From assembly GCA_914767715.1 (NCBI GenBank), contig OU612069.1, positions 186,001 to 250,000 on the forward strand: 64,000 nucleotides of DNA, read 5' to 3'. Source of the DNA: Membranipora membranacea. Taxonomy: Eukaryota > Bryozoa > Gymnolaemata > Cheilostomatida > Membraniporidae. Positions 12,901-24,856 of this stretch are shown here, one piece after another (positions within the stretch are counted from its first letter, which is position 1; the number at the start of each line of letters is the position of its first letter). A model generated the notes under the pieces. It did no database searches. It was not told the DNA's origin and worked only from the letters and a program-made list of their open reading frames with translations. A program made the translations under genes and the position numbers.

Positions 12901-15072
12901 ACAGAAATCTATAATTGCTGATCACACACAAGTGATGAGTTCGTGTTTACCGATAAGTAACAAGTAAACAAACTGTGTGGATAACGGTTATAGCTCATCA
13001 ATACATTCAAATAATAATAAAATCTCATCAGCCTCACTCGCTCGGTCTGTCCTAGGCAGAGCCACCCCAGACTTTTGCTCCTCGTCCGACGGCCTCCCTC
13101 GCTCAGCCTGGCCCTGTGTTCAATAAACTCCCTCTAGAGAAGGAGTTCAGTGCTGTGTATATGGGTCTGATCAGTAATTAGAGATATAAATTAGGTTTTG
13201 TGTCATTTGCGCAAAGCAGCTGCAATTCACAGTCATAACATCATAGAATAATCCTGACTGTTAACTTGTCACCGATGAGAAATGTACTCCTAATTATTAT
13301 TCCTTGGCCTTGGTTTTTCCTGGAAGCGGAGGATTGAGTCAGAACTTTGAGTGGCAACCAAAAAACACCATAGCAACAATGCCGTTGTCTCAAGCGAAAT
13401 CGATCCATTCATGGAAGTTGGGCCTGGGTAATCCTACCACAACAGGGTATCAGTGTCACCCGACATCGATCTGACTTGACTTTGATTTGTAGCCCAAAAG
13501 CGCTCACAACTTCAGAGCAAACCTCACTAAAATGTTATTATGGCTCAGTATATTTAAATTTCAGCTGTGTAAAAGTACACACTACTCATACTATGTGCAG
13601 AATACCTTCCCTTTGTTACTTTACTCAAGAGTTCTAAATTTAGGTAGATATAATTTTCCCAGGATTATGATAAAGTTGTGGGAGGGATTGATTGATTTTA
13701 TTCTCAAGGTTGCTCTATGATAGTCACAGGTCTCATTATCAGATGCATGAGGCGGGGAGGGACGCCCTCCCACCCTCCCTGGATACATGAGGCACAAACT
13801 ACACACTGTAACAAAGGCTCACAAAGGCAGGCCGCACAGACAAGGATAATAAAACAGTACAATGGTAATAATTATAACAATAGACACAATAGACATGTGT
13901 ATGCTGTGTGTACCTCTATCGATCTTCTGTAATTTGGCACTTTTTCACAATAATTACACACCAGTAAACACGAGGAGTCTTTTGATGTATTTTTTGACAC
14001 TAGTAATGGTTTTAGTGACATTTCATGATCTGCACAAATGATTATATTGATGTTATTTATTTGAAGTGCCTGGCTATAAATAGCCTGAAACAAAAGGTAG
14101 TATAATTGTGCCAGTGACTAATTTGTCAGTGAGATGAAACAGGCAACATAATATTGTTAGCTCTTTCCTGAATCCGCTATGTCCCTATGATGTTTAAACT
14201 GGAGTATTATATTAATTACCTGCCCTACATACCTACATAGATCAAGATATATCAAGCAGGGTAGTCCCATACCTAACAAGGTTATGTCTGCGAAGTTACG
14301 CCAAATAAAACCACCAGCATTGAGCATTTGAGGCCCAAAATAAATTGTACTTGTACATGTTTTAACTACTGATTACCTGTCTCCGCCTCCCTCAGCTGTA
14401 GGTTACGACCAGTGACCTTACCAATACCTTACTGGTGTTATCAGACTGTGTCCGCAGATGAGCCTTTTCTACAAGCTCTGTGTGATTCCGTATTTCCTTT
14501 TTTTGTGTATTTGTTCACTGCTTTATGATAATTGATATTAGAACCAATTTTACAAGACAGAATTGTTCTACATACAAACTTGGAGAGAACTGTGTCGAAT
14601 CAGTACTAATAATTACGAGCCAATACAGGTTTCCAACTTGCCTTCATCACAAGCCCAATATAGAATATTTGAATTGAGAGACAGCATTGTTCATCAAGAC
14701 CAGGAGAAAAAAGGCTCAGATTTATATGTTTGGAATGAGAAGAACACACGAAACAGCGTAACTCCTTGCTTTAACTAATGTAGTAATTAACGTGAAGGAG
14801 AAACGCTGAAAGCTCTTTCGTTGTATGAGTTTGAATGAATATGTTTCCTTTATCTTTTCTGCGCCCGTCTTATAGATGTAAATACTTCACTCTGTATGTA
14901 AACAAGCTAGGGCAGGTGTGAGATACATAATAGCTGTTAGTACTCATATCTAATATCTAATGGTAATTATCAGATTACAGATTACAAACATGTAAACACA
15001 TCCGAGCAAATAATAAACATCACACCACAGGTAATATTCCTCACAGGTAACAACAGGAGTGCTGAATGCATA
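9945..15072. other. Gene-poor interval
   Basis: I see no supportable exon, RNA gene or mobile-element domain. Only short chance ORFs and homopolymer tracts are present, such as the C run near 12778. Distal regulatory DNA is possible but not shown. Confidence 0.5.
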
Positions 15073-15191
15073 AGATGTAGAACAAGTTCGTTTCCTCTGT
15101 GGTGGCGGAGGGGTATTGAGGCGCCCCAATACCCTGCTTTTGCAATATTACCCCTCCGCCACCACAGAGGGAACAAGCGTGTTCTACATCT
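15073..15191. mobile_element. Small fold-back (hairpin) element
   Basis: The left arm (15073-15118) and right arm (15142-15191) are near-complementary over about 46 bases. Both contain the segment CTCTGTGGTGGCGGAGGGGT on opposite strands. The loop of about 23 bases itself holds a shorter complement. No target-site duplication or coding capacity was seen. A fold-back MITE is the simplest reading, and a structured RNA is an alternative. Confidence 0.55.
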
Positions 15192-16289
15192 GAGGGGATT
15201 AGCAGACACTTTAAGGTCCACCAGTTTGATTTCTTTCCCAAAGATAGTTGATAAAACTGAGGGACACATCAAAGTCACGAAGCATGCAGTATTTATTAAG
15301 TGATATACTTGGTTATTTGTGTTAATTAGGGAGTTCCTATAAATGTCAAACACATAAGCTTCACTAAAGACCAGCAGGTCTGCTCTGACACACCAGGTCT
15401 GAGAGCTAATTATCTAAATCCCCATTAGTGATGTGATGTCATCTGCAAAGTTAATAACTAATTTATATTCAAACACAGCCTTTGCTTTTGTGTAGCTATC
15501 TATGAGAACTAAACCAAAATTCAAAGTAAAATATAAATTAAATAATTTCCTGCAATTTTGACTTTGGAATCTCATGAGAAAATTTTGAAACAAGTGGCGT
15601 TAGACTAAAGTGACACATAGTAGTATGTTCACTTTGTAAAATTGAAAATCATTTGTAGCTCTCAGGTACCATAGGAAGTCAAAACTTATTTATTTAATTT
15701 AGCGTAGAAGAGCCTGTTATGACAAGTATATGCCGGCGTGCGTGTCTGTCTGTCCTGTAGCTGACAGACTCTGGGTTAACAACATGATGATCGTCAAACA
15801 GAAATGATAATATCTAATCGGTATTCTAACCTGTTAATGATGATTCAGCTGTTGAAATTTGGTTCTTCAGCCTCAAAATTATCCGCAGTTACAGTCTAGG
15901 TTTGGTATCCAGTCGGTACTAATCAACTAATCACCAGTAACAGATTATTATAACACCCAGTCAGTCCTGGTGCAGCACTCTGTTAAATATGTGAGACTCA
16001 AATCAGCTGTAGATCTTTCTTTTCCCATAACACTGTGCCTCGATGGATACAACACAATACGTCTAGCAGCAATTTGATTGGTTGATGCTATTATTTAAAC
16101 AACTAGTGGACCAATTAAATCAAATAATAAAATGTATCTCCGAGCATAATCTGAATAGAAAGCCTCCCTTCCTCAATAAATACTAAACAAAAAATGTAGG
16201 GATGTTACTATTACCAGTGCACATTGTAATGGTATCTAGAAGGGTCCCAGTACATAGGGTTGGGCTCTTTATTAAGAGGAGATTTAGAA
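15192..16289. other. Intergenic stretch, nothing recognised
   Basis: No exon, RNA gene or repeat could be supported here. Confidence 0.45.
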
Positions 16290-16510
16290 GCGGGCAGTGG
16301 ATCAGATGGTTTGTGCGCTGGTCCTTCAGCCAAGTGTTGATGGTCGTTGGCTCGAATCTCCCTGCAGTTTATCTAGTATTGGGGCTTGGTTCACCACCAG
16401 GTATGCTCCGACCTGCCTGCAATCAGAGAGCAAACTGGCGCAGGAATTCAGCCTCGCCCTCAAGGCAACAATTATTTTGGCAATATATGTGACATGTGAT
16501 ATGACCATCT
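16290..16510 (+). mobile_element. Degraded tRNA-derived SINE (family B)
   Basis: A B-box-like GGCTCGAATCTCC is followed by a body matching the SINE at 35281 in order: CTGCAGT, TATTGGGGCTTGGTT, a GCAA-AGAGAGCAA segment, GCCTCGCC, then AAGGCAAC and TGTGACATGTGATA. Divergence is clear, so this is an older copy. Confidence 0.6.
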
Positions 16511-18085
16511 GATTTTTATTCAACCATTTTAAATAGCTACAAGCAAGATTTTGTAGCGTTCTTTTACCAAAACGGCAGTTGAAGATGGAATGCTATAAAA
16601 TCTACACTTATCTACACATATATCTAATAATGATACTCCAAATATGTGTGTCCCAAAATGGGCCACAAAGGAGATTTGCAAACATTGCTATAATAGTGGT
16701 CTCGTTATCTTTTTAGTTTTTTACTGATATGCAATAACTAAAAATCATCATCAGAAACTTCAAAAATCATCAAAGTACTCACAGATCATACCGACCTGCA
16801 CTGACTCTATATTCGGAGATATTGTTATTGTATCACTTTTTGTTTATGAGTCAAATCTCAAGCAACATCAGTCTGCAGTCAGCCCTGTCCTATTCTTAGC
16901 GATGTATTTAGAGAAAACAACTCTATTGTTTAGTGTCTATTTATGTACTCAGTGTGAGTATACACCTCATGTGTTGTTATAGCAGTCTTACTAACTTACT
17001 TACTCTCATTGATCTTATTGTCTGATGATAGTTTTTTAATTTATGATACAGTTATAATTAACTCTGCCTAGATAGACCCAAACAAACAAGGAGGGAAATT
17101 CAAACTCTATATATGCCAATATTGTTATTACTTCACGGAGAGTATATGATAAATAAAAACAATATAGTTAACAGTTGTGGATAGAGAGAGGGCTTTTTGT
17201 AAGACGGGTGTTGGCGCGTAGGCATTGTTGTTCCACTGCATACAACGCTCATGCGAATTTAAAAAAAACTTGACTTTGACCTCTGAATGCGGCAGCCTGC
17301 AAGTAGCCCCAACACCCGTCACATCACAAGTCACAATACCAACTGAAAAACAACACTGTAAGCAAAAGCAGAAGGGAGATGGGTACATCTACCCTGATCC
17401 GAAATTAATCAATCAGTCAAATATCACGATTGTCTTTAAAATAAGAATCTCTACTAATTTGTATGAGCCTAGACTAGATCAAGTTTAATCCAATTGCTTG
17501 CATTCCAGTTGCTCCCTTCCTCAGGTCACACCGGCAGCGTGACCAGTTGATCGAGAGCAACTCGGAATGCAGGCAAATGGACCAAACTTGGTCCAGGGAG
17601 AATTCTCCTATTCTCCCTGCTTCTGAAGGAGTGCTTTAGTTCTGCTGGCCATGGAGTGAATGTTTTATTAGGTCTTGTGTGAGGTCAAGAAAATTATTAA
17701 ATGACAAGCTGGCACAATTTAGCGTGATACACAGAGTCCATCCATCGATCAATCTCATGCGAGCCGCCAGCTTCCTTTCTATAGCAGTTGAAATGGGTGA
17801 TTAAAATCAGGTGATATTTGGCTCGCCACATTCCAATGTATGGGTGGCAAGATATTGGTCAGGTGAGGCTGCAATTACTAGTCCGCAATGCCAGCCAGTA
17901 GCAGCAGTACTTAGTGCATGACTGGAGCCCAGCCATACAGCAGTGGTCGATGGACTGACTCCCCAAAGATCAGCGCTATAACCAACAAACCATTCATTTT
18001 TATCCTACTACTACATGGAAAGGTAGTTATGATCAACAGAGATGCAATGTGCCACAATGAGTAACATTGGTATTATACATGTATC
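16511..18085. other. Intergenic stretch, nothing recognised
   Basis: Short ORFs at 17128-17488 occur on both strands but show no domain, splice context or conserved pattern. I support no gene here. Confidence 0.45.
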
Positions 18086-18093
18086 CTCTACAG

Positions 18094-18977
18094 TCCAGCT
18101 GTGGGAAACCTGCGGCCTTTTTGCCAGTGCGGCCTAATTGTGGCCTTATGCCTGTAAAACTTTTTACACATTAATTTTGATTTTTATGTGGAAAACCAAG
18201 TATGCATAGCGCTCTGTAAGCTCAAGATATTTCTAAATAGTGGCCTTTCTGTATTATGCATGTAGCTAAGCTTTCCAGCCACTCTTACTACTTTATCAAG
18301 TTGTTGTCCTTTCGAAATAACACAAAACAGTGACCTTTGAATGTTAAAATTACAAGTTTCTCTAACATTATAGTAATTTTTTTTTTTGCAAAACAGTCTC
18401 TGTGGACAAAAATTCCCTTTGTGACAAGTGCTCCTGCATTATGGCTGAGCTGTTCTATATTGAATTCTTCATTTCACAATCATTTGCGAAAATTTCCCTC
18501 CTTTGAGAGAGGGCGGGAGCTGTAAGGTAAAAACTTTGGCAGGAGACAAAAAATATTTTAAATTTTTTTCGCTCTGCGAAAATACTTCCTTCTATATCCA
18601 AACAGTCCTCTATGAACTTTATTTACACTTTAACCCATGGGAGGGCGCTACAGCACCCCTCCCGCACCAACCCTGCGCTTTGTCATACACATGAAACATG
18701 GGGATACAGACATGTAGGCTACGCAATCAAATCATGAGGTAAAATGACATCACAAAACTCGAGAAGATTAGATAAACCAGTATTTCTGCTGAGTTGATGG
18801 TTTTTGCAACATACTGCAGTTTTTAGACATAAATCTGTTTTAGTTTTTACAAAATAGGAAGTGCAAAAATTGCTACTCCAGTTCCAATTTTATCCCTGAA
18901 AGATATTTTGCGGCCTTTTGAGTTGAGCGGGCGTAAAATGTGGCCTTTTTCAAGAAAAGGTTGCATGCCCACCCATG
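18094..18977. mobile_element. Non-autonomous hAT-type element (MITE)
   Basis: The left end CAGCTGTGGGAAACCTGCGG and the reverse-complement right end CATGGGTGGGCATGCAACC resemble hAT (Charlie-like) termini. Subterminal GCGGCC / GTGGCC motifs occur at both ends. The flanks 18086-18093 (CTCTACAG) and 18978-18985 (CTCTAGAC) match 6 of 8 bases, in line with the 8-bp hAT target near the TCTAGA consensus. No transposase is encoded. It is an old copy. Confidence 0.55.
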
Positions 18978-18985
18978 CTCTAGAC

Positions 18986-20049
18986 CGATAAATGATTTAT
19001 ATCCATCTGATTAAAAAGTTGCGTGCTGTAATGCTTTTCAGAGAAATTGTTAGTTGTGTATAATCAAATCATGTTAACTATGGGTGATAAATATGTTTAT
19101 CAGGCGCAGGCAACTTCAAAAGTGCAGGGGATATAGTCAGGGAGACCGGTAGACAACACGGGGCCTTATTGGTTTTATTGGTTGTGTTGAATATTGCTAT
19201 ATTGCTTCTGTGGTGTTATCTACTCATGTATCACTATTATTGTGCCTTTCTGATTAGACCCATGTGCCTCGGTTTTGATTTGATTGGCTGATGGGTTTTG
19301 GTTTGTCGTTGTATGGAGTTGTCTGAGTAGATAAGTTTAAATTGTTGGACTGAATCCCAGTCTTAGAGGCTGGGAGAAAGTGCTATCTCCATAGGGAGAA
19401 GACGAGAAGGGGGAAGGACGGAGAGGTAAAAAATTCACACAGGATTTTTGTGACAAACATTCCCCGGCGAGCTCTGACAAAGGCTGATCTGAGTGTTATC
19501 AACATATCATATATATATTTGGCAATCTCAGTGAAGAAGTACAATTTAGACCATATATGATGGGTGTAAAACTAGTAAAAAGGTGTTTTGATGAACATGA
19601 TCATTTCATCATTTGTTCTACCTCAACTAACACAGTTATTTTTTTGAAATTGATAGATAACAATTTAGCAAAGTTATCACCAAATTATGTATTAATGTCA
19701 TCTTTAGTATCAAGAAATTGTTTACTTGAATGAATGAATTGAGTTTTGATATTTGTGTTAAAAACACAATACAATTTAGGGGTGTAACCATTTCTCTCAG
19801 TGTGGAGAAGGCGAATACTAGAAGGCACAAAGCTGGACAAAAATATTGAGGTTATAGTTTTTGGCGTGATTACATACAATTATTGCATGCATATTTTGTG
19901 TCATCACAACCTCATTGGTATCACATGATAACATCATGTGGTACCAAAATGTTATACTTGTTGGATCAATATGTGATATATTATATTTTTTCTCATGTCA
20001 ATTATTGCTACCCAATCAATGGCTGCACTTTTACAAATTGCTTTATACT
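18986..20049. other. Intergenic stretch
   Basis: No supportable gene. It precedes the 3' end of the minus-strand Gln-rich gene. Confidence 0.4.
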
Positions 20050-20055
20050 TTTATT
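20050..20055 (-). promoter_or_regulatory. Polyadenylation signal of the Gln-rich gene
   Basis: AATAAA on the minus strand, 114 bases after the TAG stop of the two-exon Gln-rich gene, a normal spacing for a terminal exon. Confidence 0.55.
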
Positions 20056-20168
20056 TACGCAATGCGTGAAATAGACTTCAGGTATAAAGAACAAATTTCA
20101 TTCATGGCAATAAAAGTTTTAACGCCGGACGCCGACGGGTTGGTGAATGCCAATTCACCCCAGCTTGA

Positions 20169-21747
20169 CTAAATATGTGTAAGCGAATCGAATAATTGAG
20201 TGAGCTGCTGGAGCTGGTGCTGAAACTGCTGGTGCTGAAGCTGCTGGTGCTGGTGCTGCTGAAGCTGCTGAAGCTGCTGGTGCTGACGCTGCTGAAACTG
20301 CTGGTGCTGAAGCTGCTGGTGCTGAAGCTGCTGAAGCTGCTGGTGCTGCTGGTGCTGAAGCTGCTGAAGCTGCTGAAGCTGCTGGTGCAGAAGCTGCTGG
20401 TGGAGCTGAAACTGCTGACTCTGAGACTCCTACAAAAAACAAAAATTATAAGACGTTGATGAATACTCTGCATACATATTAGCAGGGCATGGTGCATTAA
20501 CACATAAAGGCTTTGGTGCCCTTTTTTGTGTGCTTTAGGTAGATGCAAGCCAGTGATGCAGGGTGATCTGATGCATGTATAAAATCATGTTCTTGTGCAG
20601 GCTCAGTTGGTAAAATTTGGTAGGAAATACAAAAATAAACTAAAAGGCTATAGGGCTTTAGCTACTTTGTTATTGGCTAGCTTCTTGATAGAAGGTTTGA
20701 TTTAGTCTGTATACATATCGATTAGGAGAAAAACCATGACTATCAGTACGATAAACCAGCAGCCATATACCTTCCTTGTTCTGAGACACTTTGTCACAAT
20801 AAGCTCTATGTATTTGGAAATCAGCTGAGCAATGTAGAGTGATATAAGATGTTCACTTTTTTTTCTTTCTGCGATTTAAATTGAAAACTGTTGAAACATT
20901 TCTGTAACAGAGCATGTTATTTCAATCTTGAATAGTATCAACATTGTTATTTATTTCATGTTACACAAACTGGAAGCAGACGCACCTCAGGGTCACCTCA
21001 GGGGGCTGAGGTTTTGGTATTTAATTAAATATATTCTCCTTGTATCTCGAATGGACATTTGCTGTGCTAATTACCAAGTAGTGAATAGCCTGATTGCTAA
21101 TTGATTGTGCCATATCAAAAGTAATTGATACTTATGTACCATATGTCCAGAGCGCTGAATAACAGGCACTCCCCCACACCATTTAACCATAGCCACCCTT
21201 TCCTATACATAATACATGTAGTTATTTGATAGTTACACCCCTCATGGTCAAGTGTTTCACTTTCTTTCCAGTTTGTCAACAAGTCTTTCCACGGAGTCAG
21301 AAGAAATTTGAGTACGGTTCACCATTGACCTAATTAGAAATGGCTTGGTTATTACTTTAAATTTGTATGAAGCTTTAAACTCATCCTTGCTCTTTTATAA
21401 ATTACACGATTACGATAGATTGTTGTTGCTGAGATCAAATCCATTCAGTTCAGTTTTGACCGGCCAGCTTCTAAGCTTGATTGCATAGCAATGCTAAAAT
21501 TTATCCATACCTGTAAATTGTGAAACTGCAAATGTTCGTTCAACCGCTCTGCTAAATCATCTTCATCAATTCCAGCTGCCTCCCCTTCCTCTACATTAGA
21601 GACAGAACTGGCCGGAGACAGAGAGTTGTTCGTGGTCGGTGTGGACGGATATGAGCTGGACCAATCATTCGGCTGCTGAGCGGACACACCAGAGCTTATA
21701 CTGGATGAGTCATCGGGAAACTGCTGATCTGGATCATAGTCAGGCAT
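20169..21747 (-). CDS. Two-exon glutamine-rich protein of unknown function
   Basis: Exon 1 is 21511-21747 (237 nt, starting MPDYDPDQQFPDDSSS). The donor G|GTATGG is followed after a 1.1-kb intron by acceptor TTGTAG|GAG. Exon 2 is 20169-20429 (261 nt). Both are phase 0 and total 165 residues. Residues 1-50 are acidic and Ser/Thr/Pro-rich; about 57-75 hold the acidic DEDDLAERLNEHLQFHNLQ. Exon 2 is built from CAG/CTT/CAC codons, giving Gln-Gln-Leu and His-Gln-Gln repeats with Leu about every third residue, then a non-repeat end LFDSLTHI. The same DNA is open as Ala/Ser-rich and Leu-rich frames, but only the Gln frame joins to exon 1. The composition suggests a nuclear co-regulator or self-associating helix. 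That is inference, and the family is not recognised. Confidence 0.65.
20200..20425. repeat. Interrupted CTG/CAG trinucleotide repeat
   Basis: Tandem CTGCTGGTGCTGAAG-like units lie within exon 2 of the Gln-rich gene. All units are multiples of three, so length variation would keep the frame. Confidence 0.85.
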
Positions 21748-22615
21748 AGTTTACTTATATATATAATATATCTACAACACAGTGGAGGTTGGTTCAATAA
21801 GAGATTTATAGTTGCAATTTTGCCGGCTGCTTAATACATTGGCAATTTGCGTGATTATTTTTTCAAGATTTTCCACAAATGATCGAGATACGATCGATTT
21901 GGTAAAGGTGGGCTTTATTCAGGTGAACTTAGATTCTAGCCAAAGCAACAAAGTTGATCAACTATTATTCCAAAATGAATACTATCATTGTCGAACTTGG
22001 ATAAAAACTGAAACAATGAATTATTTCTCCACAAAGAATATCAGAAAATGATGAGAGCGCGCATAGTTCTGGCTAAATAATCAGGATCATAAACACAAAC
22101 AAATCGCTCTTGACTGAATCTGGGCCCATAAGAGCTATTGTCAGCAACAAATGTTACAGGGCCAGAAACATTATTCACTTATTTGTCCTGTGTTTCCAAT
22201 ATATAATATATATAATAATATAATATTTATAATAGGGAAAAAACAAAGTTGATTGACTGCTGCAATTTAGACTCTCTATTAGTTGTTTTATGTGTAGTTC
22301 ATTCAGTGATGCAGTGATTCAGTGAGGCCTATAGCCAATCTACCCCATATCATATTTTGATTTCATAGAAGGAAATTAGAACCCCTTAGGCTTTCAGTTA
22401 ACATAAGTGAAAATTTACTCTCCTTATTAGTGAAATATATTGTGAACAGTGAATTTCGAAATTTCTATAACAATTTGACTTCAGTTGTGCCCGTTCTATT
22501 GATTGTATCATGTTGAATTGTATCGGTTATCATGTGGGAAGACCTGTATGAAGTTTCGCTTTACAATAAAAATGAGCATCCAATAAAATCTATAGATGTA
22601 TGCTCGATTGAATGT
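21748..22615. other. Promoter-side region of the Gln-rich gene up to the duplication edge
   Basis: No exon recognised. The left breakpoint of the 6.3-kb tandem duplication lies at 22616. Confidence 0.4.
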
Positions 22616-22847
22616 AGTTTGAGTCATAGAATGGCTCAGGGGTTTCCCAAGTATACTTAGTAGTACTCAGAATGATTATTTCGTTCGGTAAATGTTGTAT
22701 GATTGTTGAAATGAAATGTTGTCGATGATCATCCTCAACTTTCACAACAGCCATAACAGTGCGTGACCTTTTCATTACACGAATGTTTCTTCAAATTATT
22801 AACCACGTTTGTCCACAATGAGCATAAAGTATATACAGCCGAGCATT

Positions 22848-22907
22848 AGCCCTGTTCACATGGCCACGGCCAAAAAAACTAAAACCCGTGGCCGTGTGAA
22901 CAGGGCT
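22848..22907. repeat. 22-bp-arm hairpin
   Basis: Arms 22848-22869 and 22886-22907 (AGCCCTGTTCACA...) are complementary with one mismatch around a 16-base A-rich loop. Repeated in the second unit at 29193-29252. Possibly a tiny fold-back element. Confidence 0.8.
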
Positions 22908-23427
22908 ACCCGAGCATACTGGGGACTGGAACATTCCAGCAAGAAATCTCCCGCTGTGGGACTATTAACCCATAACTCCTGCCGTCCCAATCGTCTGTTC
23001 GTGAATATACCAAGCCCTAGCTGTTAAAAGAATCGAATCAAGCTTTGCCGGCTGCAATCAATCTCAAACTCTATCTCAGTTGCTGGTGGTGGATTTCTTT
23101 ATCAACTACACAGGATCATGGCATGGTGGGGCTCTGTTGTACTCATCAAATGAGTTTCTCTAAACATGGAGAACTTTTCCTGGTCTAAACCCGCGGACAG
23201 GCCTCGATAAGCCCATGAGTACAAATAAAACAGCGATGAGCCAAAAATTCACCAGGGGGTATTTCAATTTGAATGAACGTTGTATTACTAAAGCAAATTA
23301 TGACTATTGCATCACTAAAAATTATCCCACTTAGTCTTTCAATTAGTTTCCATTGTTTCCAAAGCACTCAGAAAATGAATAGCTCACTCACTGCAATTTT
23401 GGCTGTTTCTAATTGAAAGACCATCCT

Positions 23428-23447
23428 CCCCCCCCCCCCCCCCCCCC
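23428..23447. repeat. Poly-C run that distinguishes the two units
   Basis: Twenty C here, against a 15-C run followed by TC in unit 2 near 29773. It is the only difference I found between the 6.3-kb units, and homopolymers are prone to sequencing error. Confidence 0.85.
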
Positions 23448-23530
23448 AACTACACGGTGACCTAATAATTCTATACTGAGAGATCAACAGAAACAAGCAA
23501 TTCAACAAGACATGAGCTCTGAGCTTTGGG

Positions 23531-23676
23531 GGTTGTGAGATGGCGCAATCGGATAGCGTGCTTGCCATTCACTGCCAGGCGATTAGTGCCGCAAGAGTTG
23601 TGGGTTCGAATCCCATTGGGGCAGCTTTCAAGATTGATTGTTCCAGCCCCCAGCACCCTCAGGTGTATACCTCTTC
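23531..23676 (+). mobile_element. tRNA-derived SINE (family A), unit 1 copy
   Basis: A-box-like TGGCGCAATCGGATAGCG, B box GGGTTCGAATCCC and tail TTCCAGCCCCCAGCACCCTC, as in the copy at 9753. The B box is intact. Confidence 0.85.
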
Positions 23677-24019
23677 TTTAGGATATTGTTATAACACAAC
23701 ATTATTCTCAACTCACCTGTAATACTGATTTGTACAACTTATCTGCGTCTGTTCATCTGCTGAACTCCTATGTTCGCATGCTGTTTGCTAAGTTCTCCTT
23801 TTCTACACGCTACGTTTGTGAATCATATGATCAGTCTTATCTGTTCATCAATCAAGAGCAGCTTAGCATTGACAATATTAACAAATTCGGCAGTGGAATG
23901 TATCTTTGTAATGTGACATAACAAAATTTAAAAGTACATGATTATTTGTAAGTATATACTTTATAGAGGCACATTAATGGGAGGGGAATAAATCTGTAAG
24001 ACAAATTAAATGCCTGTTC

Positions 24020-24482
24020 ATCGTGGGTACAAGAAGGGAACTTGTATCTTAGAGACTATGGAATACTTATATTTGTCATTGTTCAAACAGAAGCAGTACC
24101 CAGAAATTTGGAAGATGGCTGAGGTAGTTCCTATCCCAAAAGTGCCAACTCCCCAGAAATGTAGGGATTCCCCCTCGTCAGCCTACTATACCACTGCGGC
24201 AAAGTTGCAGAACAGTTCTTCATGCATGAGTACCGCTACCGCAAGCAGGTTCTACCATCCATCAGTAGCGGACAATTTTCATACCAACCAGGAGTAAGTA
24301 CAACGGATACTCTGATATATACACTAGACCACTGGACCAGTATGCTCGACAAAAAGGATGTCAACGCTGTTGAGGTCCTTTTCAAAAACTTTAGCAAGGC
24401 TTTTGATTCATTAAAACCATCAAAACTTGCTGAAGCCCTACAAGATATCGGTGTGACTCCTGATATTGTATTGTTATTTAAT
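24020..24482 (+). mobile_element. Non-LTR reverse transcriptase relic, unit 1 copy
   Basis: The translation resembles the RT palm of Jockey/CR1-like LINEs: YPEIWKMAEVVPIPKV, then after a frameshift KVAEQFFMHEYRYRK, then SGQFSYQPGVSTTDTLIY and FKNFSKAFDSL. The usual Asp-Phe-Ser-Lys-Ala-Phe-Asp motif has Asn for the first Asp. It is broken across frames and cut off on both sides, so inactive. Confidence 0.7.
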
Positions 24483-24799
24483 TAAATTTATTGTTTGTTT
24501 CAGATCAGCCAGTCTAACTGGGTAAGTTATCGAATAAACGCATGTCTCAAAACAGGTGGATGTGAGTTTTGATTTTGATACAGAGATGATTACCCTCGGA
24601 AGGAACAAGCTTGTTAATGTTTCAAACAAAATTTGAACTTTGATCTGCGAGTGTGAATTGTAGCCTTTTTTAATCAGTTTTTCAATATAGGTTAGCTTGA
24701 AAAGAGATAGTTTGTATGAGCACAAAACATTTAGTTAAACAAACTAGTGAAGACTCCCCATTTGTCTGAACCAAGAGGTCTGAGTTTAGCTCCTTGGCT

Positions 24800-24856
24800 G
24801 AACCACCCACCTGGCTGAATTTATATTAAATATAAATTCAACCAGGTGGGTGGTTC
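24800..24856. repeat. 57-bp near-perfect palindrome, unit 1 copy
   Basis: Two 28-base arms (GAACCACCCACCTGG... and its complement) match with one mismatch around a single central base. It could form a cruciform. No coding content. Confidence 0.85.

Noticed and set aside
20102-20548. Ser-rich and Ala-rich minus-strand ORFs and a Leu-rich plus-strand ORF
   Set aside because: Alternative frames of a CAG-type repeat. Only the Gln frame is spliced to exon 1.
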